The notes below the pieces were generated by a model. It ran no database searches. It worked only from the letters and a program-made list of their open reading frames with translations, and was not told the origin of the DNA. A stretch of DNA of 64,000 nucleotides from positions 28,664 to 92,663 of the forward strand of contig JBAMJV010009327.1 of assembly GCA_037951105.1 (NCBI GenBank). The letters are read 5' to 3'. Shown piece after piece: positions 43,941 through 54,063 of the stretch. Every line of letters begins with the position of its first letter. Positions within the stretch are counted from its first letter, which is position 1. Both the position numbers and the translations under genes were made by a program. The stretch comes from Echinarachnius parma. Taxonomy: Eukaryota > Echinodermata > Echinoidea > Clypeasteroida > Echinarachniidae.

Positions 43941-44425
43941 TTAAAGGGATAGTTGAGTTTTGGTATAGAGGGCGCTGCACGAAAAAAATGTTTGTGAGGT
44001 AATGAAAAACTGAATGTCAAACTTGAAAGAGCATACAATTTTAATGACAGAATAAACTTTATTTGATCAAAATCGGCTCAGAGACGGCCGACATATCCAT
44101 TAATATAACCATTTGTAATTATTGTGGGGCCCCACAACAATTCAATAATTTTGAACCAGCCGTTATTTTTAAAAATGCTTACACTTTTCAAAAATGTACA
44201 AAAAGTGTTATTAAATAGTTGTTGATGATATCTCAATTTAATCAATATTTTAACAAAACATCACATGCAGAATTGTTCATTAGAATTGGTTGAAACCAAT
44301 GACCTTTTAGAGTGCGCCATCTTGAGTTTAATGGCTCTTTTTGAATGATAACTTGCTTCTTACTTTGTCGTTCGTAATTTGTTATACCTTTCGAGCATGG
44401 TGTAGTTATAACTACATGTATTAAA
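43941..44425 (+). mobile_element. MITE family A, copy 4 (right end eroded)
   Basis: Begins TTAAAGGGATAGTTGAGTTT and holds the core CGGCTCAGAGACGGCCGACA. The last approximately 60 bp seen in copy 6 are missing. Confidence 0.75.
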
Positions 44426-44497
44426 AAATTACAATTACCCCGATTTGCTGTGTGTTTCTATGGCGGCGATTGTTTCGCAAGTGTGTAATTGCACCAA

Positions 44498-44633
44498 CAG
44501 TGGCATAGCGTGGTTTGGACAAGGGGGCACACCTTATGCGTGATAAGGGGGCACACCTTATGTATTTCTTTATTTTCCACTGATTTTCCCTCAATATTTG
44601 TATTTATTTTTGGCCCCCGTAGCTACGCCACTG
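44498..44633. mobile_element. hAT-like MITE, related to 16,354-16,533
   Basis: Starts CAGTGGCATAGCGTGG, contains GGGGGCACACCTTATGTATT as in the first copy, ends GTAGCTACGCCACTG. No matching 8-bp flanks. Confidence 0.75.
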
Positions 44634-44777
44634 TTTGCGGAGGATGTGCATCAGTATTGTTTGTATGTTTACGAAGTATATGTGATTTTTAATGTTTGGA
44701 TGATAACTATATTTTTGTACCATGATCATTGCTGTCTCCGGAACTTTACGTATCATGTATTTTATCACAATTTCAAC

Positions 44778-44845
44778 CGACCGACCGACCAAACAAACAA
44801 ACAAACAGACGGACAGACAGACACACAGACAGACAGACAGACAGA
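44778..44845. repeat. Tetranucleotide microsatellite (ACCG, ACAA, ACAG)
   Basis: Runs of CCGA, AAAC and CAGA units in succession. Confidence 0.95.
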
Positions 44846-44849
44846 TCCA

Positions 44850-45895
44850 TGGATAAATAACTAGACGTGCCTTTCTTGTTGCCCCATATCTCTGGCTTTT
44901 GTATACTCTACAACTACGGGTGGATAGAGAGCGCGGGGGCACATATCCCAAAATAAACGAAAACAAATATAGGGGATCGAATAAAGTAAAATAAAAACGT
45001 ACTTAGTGCCCCCAATGATCGACTTACTACCAATCAGAATGACCTCGTTGTGTCCACCAGCTCTGCTTTTGTATACATGGATTAATTTGTTTCGTTCATA
45101 TATATAATTGCTTGATGATGAATATCGAAATTGATTTACACGTGACAAGCAAATAATCGAATTATCAGAGAACATGCTAACTTTAATCAAGCAAATCAAG
45201 ACAAATTAATAGCAACGATATTATACGGTCGTTTTCACACACAAGATGGTATCCTGCAATGCAAATTTTCATCAGTTTCAATTAGATAAATACGATAGTA
45301 GTGATTGGTTAATATGACAAAATGGTCCCATGTATATAATACTGGTAGACGAGATGAATTTACAAAATGTTAATTTGAACAAACATTTTTTTTTAAAGAG
45401 GTCAATCATCTTGATGGTTAAGAAAGCTCGTTTCCCTGTATTTCGTGTTCTACCCGACGTTTTTATATTGCAATAGAAGTGGTATTGATGGCGATGAGTA
45501 AGCGTTATTATATTTCATCGTGCATTTCCTGCACTCCATTTAGGTTTCGAATCTTCTGGCGACAACGGCCATAATGAAGCCGATGATAATGACGATGTCT
45601 ATGAAGCATAAATGTTACACCTCGTCTCCATGCACCTCCATGTGTAACCTTACTGCGTGACGAATCGCTTCGATGACGATGATGACCATGATGATGACGA
45701 CATATCAGTGTTATCATAGTACTACTGTCTTCTGACTATACATTCGGGCGATAATGACTTTGAATTTGTTGTCAGCAACCAACAAATACACCGACAAGAA
45801 CTGAATCGTCATGGTGTCCGTAACTGTTGCTTTCAAAAAAGCGCCCTCTCAATGTCGTGGTCCAGCAATTTTAGACTTTAAACTTGTGAAAAGGG
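44850..45895. other. No gene recognised
   Basis: Nothing supported apart from a GATGACGA-rich patch near 45,555-45,715 that resembles the minisatellite downstream. Confidence 0.45.
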
Positions 45896-45899
45896 CGTT

Positions 45900-46327
45900 G
45901 CATTCTGCAGACGACGAGCTATGATGACAATGACGGTGAGTTATCATTGTTCATCATTATTCACGTCATTCTGACAACGCATCTTCAGTGGACGAACGAT
46001 AAAGATGACATTGACGATGAGTTACCCTTGTACGATGCGCGCACTTCATTCTGTCAACGCATCAAGTTCAGAAGACGATTGTTCATCGCAATGCACGTCA
46101 TTCTGATCACATAACTTCAGTCGAAAAACGATTACGATGACGACGACAATGAATCATCGTTGTACATAACGATGCACGTCATTCTGACTACGCATCTTTC
46201 GTCGACGAACGACTTAAATAACGATGACGATGGCGATGATGAATATCACTGTCACCACCATGATCTTGTTTCGGACCACGAATCTCCGAGTGATTATAAC
46301 TACGCTGACAATGACAACCAATCGCCG
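45900..46327. repeat. Minisatellite of about 75-87-bp units resembling the end of the adjacent exon
   Basis: Units such as GTCATTCTGAC.ACGCATCTT then CAGTCGACGAACGA then GATGACGA recur about six times (for example near 45,905, 45,980, 46,058, 46,110, 46,180, 46,265). The coding sequence at 46,345-46,405 looks like one more unit. Confidence 0.6.
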
Positions 46328-49300
46328 TTATAGATCCTCACCATACATCTCTGTATGACCACGCACATTCAGACGACGAATGGCTATGATGACGACAACG
46401 ACGACGGCTGCTATCGACGTCATGACCCCGGTTGTGATGAATGGGAGCGTGTAGCTTCCGGACAAGTCGCGTAGGGCTCCTGGGGCATTGACGAGATCGA
46501 GAAAGAAATCAGCAAAATGAATAAGGCATTAGACAAAAATGGGCGTATAGATGTTTAATGTAAGGTACCATAATAAAATGCATGAAGATTATGTATAATC
46601 AGAGGCGTACCTATAGGGAGTGTTAGGGCTGTGAAAACACCCCATTTAACACTAAAATGACTGTTTTATGTATTCATACACATCCCAATTTTACGCCACT
46701 GAATGAAGCCAACACCCCCCCCCCCCCCCCCCCCATCCTGAAAAAAATATATGCTTACGACTATGTGTATAATACATGAAAGGGATCTAGTAACTTTGTT
46801 GACAAGTGCAAAAAGGGATGAGGGATAAATAAAATGTGTATTGGTGTGATCTGATATATCCACGAAGTAGTGAGTGAAAATTTCAGACACGTTAATTGGA
46901 TGTCTACGGCCGAGAAATGAGCAAAAATGCAAAGTGATATATACTAACTCATTGCACTTACTTTGTACACGGCTTGAATTATCCCGTAGACATTTTAACA
47001 TCTTTTTTAACACTTCAATCGTAAATATCTTTTGAACGAAATGGAAATTTGAAACCTGTCCCGTGCTTTTACTGTTAATGTGAATATGACAAGGTATGTG
47101 AGAGAACCACTTAAGTTCCGTCCAAGTAAGTTTGGAGGCTTTGGAAAATTTTACTAAATCCCTTTAAGGTACCTTCTGGTGTTTGACATGTAATTACGAA
47201 TAATTCCTGGAAAACAATTATATAAATAAAGGTTTTTTCCCAGCCTCAAATTAAATACTCCTTCGGGCTAACATCTGAATAATTAATCTTCGGCATAAAA
47301 AAAAAAACAATCAGTCGAGAGAGACAGTCATGGTCATAGCTCTTTACACACATCTTCACCCGGGTTCAAAACCTAGGCAGCGTACGTCTCTTGGCAACGC
47401 TCGGATGGTGACCAACAAGCGCCGTTCCAGACGTAAATAATAACAATTGTTTGAAAGATTCTTTGAGAACATCTGTAAATAATGATTTTTAAAAAATTAA
47501 CATTAGCATACCCACTCCAACTCCGCCTATACACCCGGCCAGTCCTTCGGTGAACATGAGCCAGCCGGCCGCCTGGACCCCCGCCCTGTGGTCCAGTGTC
47601 CGCTGAACTACAAGGTTTAGTGACGATGCGGTCCCCGTCCCTAGACCGAATATCGCTACCATGGCAAGACCGACAGCGTAGTGCTGGTAATAGGCGAGGC
47701 CAAACTCTGCCCCGGCCATGAGGAGGAGGACGAGGAAGTAGAGGTGTAAAATATTTAGCCAGCCGCGGGAGATGATAATACCTGTAGACAAACACATAAG
47801 ATAGTTGAATTATATTAATTACAAACATTAGTAGATAGATTGCTGAATGAAACAGATTCATATAAAGTACGTATTTTATATCTACCACGAACATACACCT
47901 TTGAGATCTGAGTGTATATGACATGTGTGATTTGTGTACTCTATGAAAATCATAACAATGAATGATAAACTTATTACTAGAATCGAAAGCTCAGACCATT
48001 TATTACTCCAACATCAATCAATCTACACCAAAAGTCGGTCATATGCACGTCACATACTTGTTCAGAATGTTTAAACGGTCGTTCCATAGACTTTGTACAA
48101 AGCCCACCAGTTTTCAATAGGCAAGAGGTTAAGAAGGCCAATGACCGATGTTTAGTTTTAGTCTGGCAAGTGTGCTTTAGCAATTGCAGGACCCTCGGGG
48201 ACCCAAGGGGAAACCTAGGGGTGCTGAGCCTGAGGCTGAAGTTAGATGGCCATTAGTTTAGTTACAATGTTAGTACACTGTTAAAACGCTGTGTAAAAAT
48301 GATTGTTGAATCTTTTCATACAACTTTAGGTGTAGCATGATAAGTTGTACAAAGAAGGGTTGTGTTAAGCAGCCATTGTTCAAGCGCTGTTGAAACGTGT
48401 TCAATCACGTGATAGTTTCGACCGCAAAACCACCGTGTCAAAACCTCTTTTGTCCCTCCGCAAACCATGCGAACCGAGATAGCGCAGTCGGTAGAAGGTG
48501 AGAATTATAACTCAAAGACCCCCGGTTCGAAACCTACCCTTGCCGCTTTTACATCTTGTTTTGTATTTGTTGTATTTGTTGTTGAAATTTATTCTAAACA
48601 ACAGTTGTAGAACAAATTAAAACAACAGTTGTGTAAACTTTAAACAACTGGGGTTGTTGAATGTTTTCAACAACAGTTGGATGGTTCATATGTTAAACAG
48701 CGGTTGTTGAAAATTGTCAACAAGTTGTTGAATTTGTTTACACAGCGTTTTAACAGTGTATGGGAATCTGGGTCCAACATAATTAAATTAATCATACACA
48801 ATCATGTACCATTGGTGAGTAGACACACGCACTGCGCCACACCGGTCACGGATAGCAGCACAGCACCCTGAATGGACGTCAGTCCTCGTTGAACGCCAGA
48901 GGTCACCAGGTACTTCAGGACAGCCGTGTTGGATGCTGACCACAGGAAGACTACTAAACCTAGTAGGCCATGCGTAACCTTGAAAGAATTTTAAATGAAG
49001 AAAGTGAATGGTAAAGTACTAGATGGATAACAAAAAATGATCGATCATTAAACGAAATGAGCAGCACAGCCTAAGAGCCTAGGTGTGACCATGTTGACAT
49101 CAGGACACGCTAAACGCCAGGCGTCACTAGGTACTTCAGGACAGCCGTGTTGGATGCTGATCACAGGACCTATAGTAGGCCATGCGTAACCTTGAACAAA
49201 ATGTAAATGAAGAGAGTGAATGGTTAAAACAATACATTTTCGTGAGCATGGTGAGCGGAACATTTGCGGAATACATCGTTGCATTAATACGCTTACACAA

Positions 49301-52286
49301 AACGCCCTTCCGGGTTAAAACACAGCCTCTTTGATATTATAACAAATTAAACTACCTTTTCCATTGATATCGTCGTTCCTCTTGCCAGCACGTGCCCCGA
49401 CGACATCAGTTGACGAGGCGGTTGCATCTTAATGCACGACGTCTTCCTTCCGTTTCGCATTGGGGTGGTGGACATGGTGGACGCTCTCCGCTTCAGCTCA
49501 CCGTGGTGGTCCCTGATGAGGCTCCCGGTCACCGTGGCGTTCAGGGAAATCCCGGACATGATCGTCAGCGCTCCTCGCCAGCCAAAATGGTCGATGAGCA
49601 ACCGAATGATGGGCGGGAAGAGGAACACGGCGACCGAGACGCCAGCGAGAGTGACGCCGTTCGCTATGGCGTAGTGCTCGCGGAAGTTCCGACGGACCGT
49701 CACCAGTGCTGAAGCGTATATCATGGAACACCCGATTCCTGTATAGTGAGGGGGCGACACACATTCACTTGATTACAGGGATTAATACACACGGGTTGTA
49801 AGTCGCTGTGACCATTAATATGATTAAGGGTTTCCCCGAGGAGAAGTTTAGAGTAGCGTTAAAACAAATTACGTATCACTCTAATTTGGGAAGACCGTGT
49901 GGTAAGGGCAATGTGAGGAAAATAATAGCTACAAGATCATCACTTCTTTAATCTGCGCATCGTCTAGACTTTTCACCTTTATGAAAAGCACAATCTCAAT
50001 CTGTTATTAAATATATCATTTTACAACTCGATATAATTTGCATTTTTCTCTAAAGTATTCGGCAGACTGATTTCTATCGTTTATAAGACATGTATTTGTA
50101 ATAGCCCAGTAAGAAGCCTTGCCGTTTTAGTAGAGCCACGTAATGACGTTATGCCATTTCGAAATTATATAAAAAATGGCGATTCCGTGGCTATTCCATG
50201 GCTATTTCGTGGTAATTACTGCATACAGGATACAGCAAAGCTGACAGTTTAAAGTATTCTATCGCGTAAAATCAACCCTGTCGACTGACAAAGCTTTGTA
50301 ATTGTTAAAGTGAAACCAGTAAAGTGTATAACTCCACAAAAATTACTTGGAGCTTCCACATTTCTCTTCTACCGTGTTGTTTGGCTTATGGTAAGAGAAG
50401 AATACAATAGGGTTAGACTTTTTGAAATGTCCCTTTAGTATGACGATATCTATCATTGATAATCATTCAGCTCAAGAGCGTTAATGAACGGTCATAAACC
50501 TCATATACGTTATACAGTAATTTTTTGTAAAAGCTGACGCAAATTTTCGCTTTTTTTAACCAGGAAAGCAGTGTTCTTTTTCAATGAACTTTCACACATC
50601 ATTCGACATATCTTACAATGATTTCGGTATAGGATTGAAGTCTGAAATGTAATTTTGTGCAACATCTGACACTTTACAGGTGCACCTTTAAGCGAGTGGC
50701 CAATTGTCTCACGCGGGCGAAGTAGTTAATCCCGGGATAGGCTAGTGTATTCATGTTATTACGGGATGTTTACGGCACCGGCCTAATCTTTTCTAAATTT
50801 GCTTTACGTGGCCCTTACGGCGATGCTTTACGAGGGATGGGTGACTGCGACGTAATAAGGGAGTGCCGAGAGTCTCTGTGTATAGCTGTTCCGTGGCTTT
50901 TACGACGGCCGCAAATTACGTTTTTCTTGATGTTCGTAATTTGAATTATATTTTGTTTAAATAATAGTGTCTGTAAACGATAGCCTATATAATGTCACAT
51001 AACGTTCCAATAAGTTACTGGTCAAAGTGTCCGGATGTATTTTCTTCTCGGTCAATGCACTACTTTCCGTCCAGGTCAGCATTGGTCACTGTACCCATGA
51101 TTAGCATAGCTACTGCGATATACTGAACTTACGGTGTATCCGGGGATATGTGACTGTTACGGGAGTGGCCGGAGTCTTTTGACGTAGCTATTCGTGGCTT
51201 AACGAGGCCCGCGTAAATGACGTATTTCTAAGTTATTAGTCGTACATGGCTCTAATGGCAGGGCTTTACTAGACGGTGTGAACGCGACATTTAAACGTGG
51301 AGGTGTGACTGTGATGTAAGGCATATACCCAGCTAGCCACCTGACGTTGGGCCGATGTCGGAATTTGGTTGCCGGGTGTCGGCATATCGCCGTTGGCTCG
51401 AGGTTAAAATGTCCGCCAGCCCAACATCGTCACGACGTCATTTTTGTGATATATCGGCATAACGTCATTTTCCGACAATGGCCCAACATCATCTCATGAC
51501 ATGATGTTGGGCCATTGTCGGAAATGACCTTATGCCAATATATCACAAAAATGACGTCGTGACGATGTTGGGCTGGCGGACATTTTTAACCTCGAGCCAA
51601 CGGCGATATGCCGACATCCGGCAACCAAATTCCGACATCGGCCCAACGTCAGGTGGCTAGCTGGGTATGCGTGGGTTATAAAGGGTAGTCAGCAAATTCC
51701 AACTCGACTCCACCGTAATCTCTCGAGGTAAACTCACGATATGTTGGATCGATCGAAGGAAGGTGCTTCGAAATATCTGAATAAAGGCTTCTTATGAAAT
51801 TGCATGCAGCAAACAAATTTCTCACGCTGTCACCTAGGCATCAAACGGCGGCACTTTGAAGTCGGTTGCGGTTAAGCGTGTTACGTGATATTTTCGCTCG
51901 TAAACATCTCTGATGTATCTCCATTCGACTAGTACAAACATTCCGAACGCGACTATTTTTGATGCATTTTGGACTCGGGTATTCGGAAGTGGGACAGTTT
52001 GCGATCGCTACTTATAACTGAGCCAATGGGGATTACGTACCGTGCGTAAAGTGCGCAAGATGGATCCACGCGTCTATTAACCCACGCATATATGCCTTTA
52101 ATTAAAGTGAAAGTGAGTAAAATAGCGAGATACGAGACTAACCTGCAATCATAGATATCCCAGCACCCACAATGAAGATGTTGGTTGCTAGGGACGCCAT
52201 GAGGATACCACCCCCGTTGACGACGCCCCCTATCATCATGACCGCGCGAGGGCCGAGTCGCTTGGTGGCGAATGACACAAATGGAC
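46328..52286 (-). CDS. SLC16-like (monocarboxylate transporter) gene, 3' five coding exons
   Basis: Major-facilitator transporter expected to move monocarboxylates or related small anions across the plasma membrane. Exons in transcript order: 52,286-52,143; 49,738-49,356; 48,978-48,810; 47,781-47,512; 46,479-46,328. All have GT-AG borders and matching phases (1,0,1,1) and give 372 residues. Exon by exon: TM3-4 (GPRAVMMIGGVVNGGGILMA); TM4-6 with NFREHYAIANGVTLAGVSVA and FGWRGALTIMSGISLN, the most typical MCT block, then a long basic loop; TM7-8 (THGLLGLVVFLWSASN); TM9-11 (FGLGTGTASSLNLVVQRTL); TM12 (LPFITTGVMTSIAAVVVVVI) and a short tail ending YGEDL. The N-terminal exons with the expected DGGWGW motif were not found. 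They probably lie beyond 64 kb, or the gene is truncated. Substrate and paralog cannot be told. Confidence 0.88.
46776..47167 (-). mobile_element. MITE family E, copy 1 (intron of the SLC16-like gene)
   Basis: Ends AAAGGGATCTAGTAAC and TTACTAAATCCCTTTAA are inverted, with TTAA kept on the right. Internal sequence (GTGTACAAAGTAAGTGCAAT on the minus strand) matches 59,850-59,950. Confidence 0.75.
48276..48758. mobile_element. TA-flanked MITE carrying a tRNA-like core
   Basis: Perfect inverted ends CACTGTTAAAACGCTGTGTA and TACACAGCGTTTTAACAGTG, each bordered by TA, as for Tc1/mariner-type insertions. Many CAACAGTTGTT-type words lie inside. Its right end is about 50 bp from the exon at 48,810-48,978. 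Confidence 0.88.
48476..48546 (+). ncRNA. tRNA-like relic inside the MITE
   Basis: TAGCGCAGTCGGTAGA is a close match to a tRNA D-arm/A-box, and GGTTCGAAACC to a B-box, spaced as in a tRNA. The anticodon stem is weak, so no amino acid can be assigned. Confidence 0.55.
49105..49220 (-). pseudogene. Decayed partial copy of the SLC16-like exon 48,810-48,978
   Basis: GTACTTCAGGACAGCCGTGT, TGGATGCTGA.CACAGGA and TAGTAGGCCATGCGTAACCT match the exon and its 3' splice site, and similarity runs on into the intron. A deletion and in-frame stops make it non-functional. It lies about 130 bp upstream, in transcript direction, of the true exon. Confidence 0.85.
49739..50990. other. Intron of the SLC16-like gene, no gene seen
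   Basis: GC/AT-mixed sequence with recurring short words such as TACG-GGCC and CGTGGCT near 50,150-50,230, 50,700-50,940 and 51,130-51,260, perhaps old tandem repeats. Confidence 0.4.
50993..51130 (+). repeat. Short repeat shared with 60,532-60,644
   Basis: ATGTCACATAACGTTCC, TTCCGTCCAGGTCA, CATTGGTCACTGT and CTACTGCGATATACTGA appear in the same order in both places. Confidence 0.75.
51325..51668. mobile_element. Near-perfect foldback element, arms about 165 bp
   Basis: TACCCAGCTAGCCACCTGAC on the left mirrors GTCAGGTGGCTAGCTGGGTA on the right, with a spacer of about 12 bp. Lies in the large SLC16 intron. Flanking TA may be the target duplication. Confidence 0.85.
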
Positions 52287-52306
52287 CTACAGTGATTGTT
52301 GACAAG

Positions 52307-52822
52307 ATGCATAGTTGAGTTTTGTTAAAGAAAGTACAGTTTTGGTCAAACTGAATTTTAGTAACCAAAACCTGCACCATTACATTACAAACAACAATTA
52401 TAACTCCAACTTGCTCGAAAGGAATACAAACATTACAAATGATTAATTAAAAAACAGTTACAACTCAAAAGGGCGCAGTCTAAAAACTTATTGGTTTCGA
52501 CTATTTTGAATAAAATATTGAAATGAAATAGTGATTAAAAAGAAAGATTATCAACAACTAGTTAAAAAACCTCGTTTGTAATTTGTTGAAAAGAGGAAGC
52601 ATTGAAAAAAATAGTTAACTTGTGCTTCAAAATTATCAAATAATTGTGTGGGCCCCACACTTATTACAAATGGTTATGTTTATGGATATTTCGGCCATTT
52701 CTGATCCGATTATGATCAAATAATGTTTATTCCGTCATTGAAATTGTATGCTCTTTCAAATTTGACACTCAGTTTTTCATTATCTCACAAAAAATATACC
52801 TAAACTCAACCATCTCTTTAAA
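52307..52822 (-). mobile_element. MITE family A, copy 5, next to an SLC16 splice acceptor
   Basis: Same orientation as copy 3. Starts GCATAGTTGAGTTTTG about 20 bp from the exon edge at 52,286 and ends AACTCAACCATCTCTTTAA. Confidence 0.78.
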
Positions 52823-52837
52823 TCGTGATGGATTTAC

Positions 52838-52960
52838 TAATGAGCACTAGTGTGCTCGATTAGTTGCAGAGTATCCGATTACCGCGGTTATGAAATTGAT
52901 GCGTATCTTGCGTCTAACGATGTATGCTATACAATTAAAAAGTAGCCACCATTATTAGTA
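52838..52960 (+). repeat. SINE-like element, diverged copy of 18,630-18,905
   Basis: Shared order: GCACT.GTGTGCT.GATT, GAGTATCCGAT.ACCG.GGT, then GTAGCCACCATTATTA. Confidence 0.6.
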
Positions 52961-52964
52961 GTAT

Positions 52965-53250
52965 AGGTTTTCCCGCTCAATTTGCACTTTCTCAACCGAA
53001 TTCATTTAGGGGCATTCGAATTCGCGCGTTGCCGCAGTATCGTGGTATCGGTTTTTCTAATTCCGAATAAGTGCAAGCGAATTCATGCATACGCATACGA
53101 TTCGCGAATAGACATAGAAGTTCATTTATGGGCAATCGATTTCGCGAATGTGCAGCCAAATGTAAACTTGGTTCATAAAATTTAACGCGGCATGGCCGGT
53201 CATGCCTGACTGATGAGCACGTTTGGAGCATTCGATTTCATTTCGGGGCA
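52965..53250 (+). repeat. Repeat family D, copy 1
   Basis: Starts TATAGGTTTTCCCGCTCAAT and consists of irregular words of GCAATCGAATTCG type. Copies at 58,880-59,115 (inverted) and 63,645-64,000. Confidence 0.6.
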
Positions 53251-53406
53251 AACAATTGTAAACATTTCGTCATTCGTTTTAGATAACGCGGATGCTATGT
53301 ACATGTATGTACATTTGTGTATATGTAGGGGAGGGGGGGGGGTACTTTCGGGGCTTTGACTTTCATGGGAGACATATGTAGCATTTCTCAGTCGTCCGTA
53401 AATATA

Positions 53407-54032
53407 CACTGGGCCCAAAAAGAAACTTATATTTTCACAAGGTCATATTTTAAAAATCTGTCCTTCAAAATTAACCAAAATGACACAATGATTACTTATA
53501 TACCCTAACTCCAATGACATGTCAATATCCAAACGATTACCTTACTGACATAACTAAAAATGCACTGGCATGGAACCGTTTTGCTATATCACATGTCACA
53601 GCCTGGCAATTCGGCAACAGAGTTTAACCAAGGTGATGAAATCAAGGCAAATTGAAATAAAGATATTATCAGTTTCCAAAACACAGACATCTATAGTGGC
53701 TGTGTCCACCATGTTCCTGGAAGCATTTAGTGCATCTGCTACGCATTCTGTCCACCCGGTCTCTGATACAGGCTTGGGGGAGTTTCCTGTAGAGCTGCTC
53801 TGAGTGTGTGCATTAACAGGCGAATTGTCCCTAACTGTGACATGTGGTCCCGGAAGTTGTTCCATGTCAGTGCTTTTTGATGTTGTGTCAGTTGGGCAAC
53901 TGCTTGGTTATTGACATGTGTTTAGAGTATAGTGTTTAAGTAATCCGGTGGTGTCATTTTGGTTAATTTTGATGGACATGATTTAAAAATATGATCATGT
54001 GAAAAATTATAAGTTTCTTTTTGGGCCCAGTG
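53407..54032 (-). mobile_element. Decayed Tc1/mariner-like transposon with TA flanks
   Basis: Inverted ends CACTGGGCCCAAAAAGAAAC and GTTTCTTTTTGGGCCCAGTG lie between TA dinucleotides. On the minus strand near 53,870-53,690 a broken frame gives WNNFRDHMSQLGTIRLLM followed, across frameshifts, by a QNGGH-T-like tail, as at the C-terminus of Tc1/Tc3-type transposases. The catalytic DDE region is absent (626 bp in all). Confidence 0.7.
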
Positions 54033-54063
54033 TACATGTCTTCGTCCTGTTTTGATTGTCTGA

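Noticed and set aside
47325-47392. tRNA-like GGGTTCAAAACC
   Set aside because: Only a B-box-like word; no convincing D-arm or anticodon arm.
50753-50944. Small exon in the SLC16 intron
   Set aside because: No similarity to MCT sequence, and the phase and splice sites do not fit the flanking exons.
53596-53865. 89-codon minus-strand frame as an independent gene
   Set aside because: Lies wholly inside the TA-flanked element. A broken neighbouring frame looks like a transposase tail, so this is a shadow of a dead transposon.
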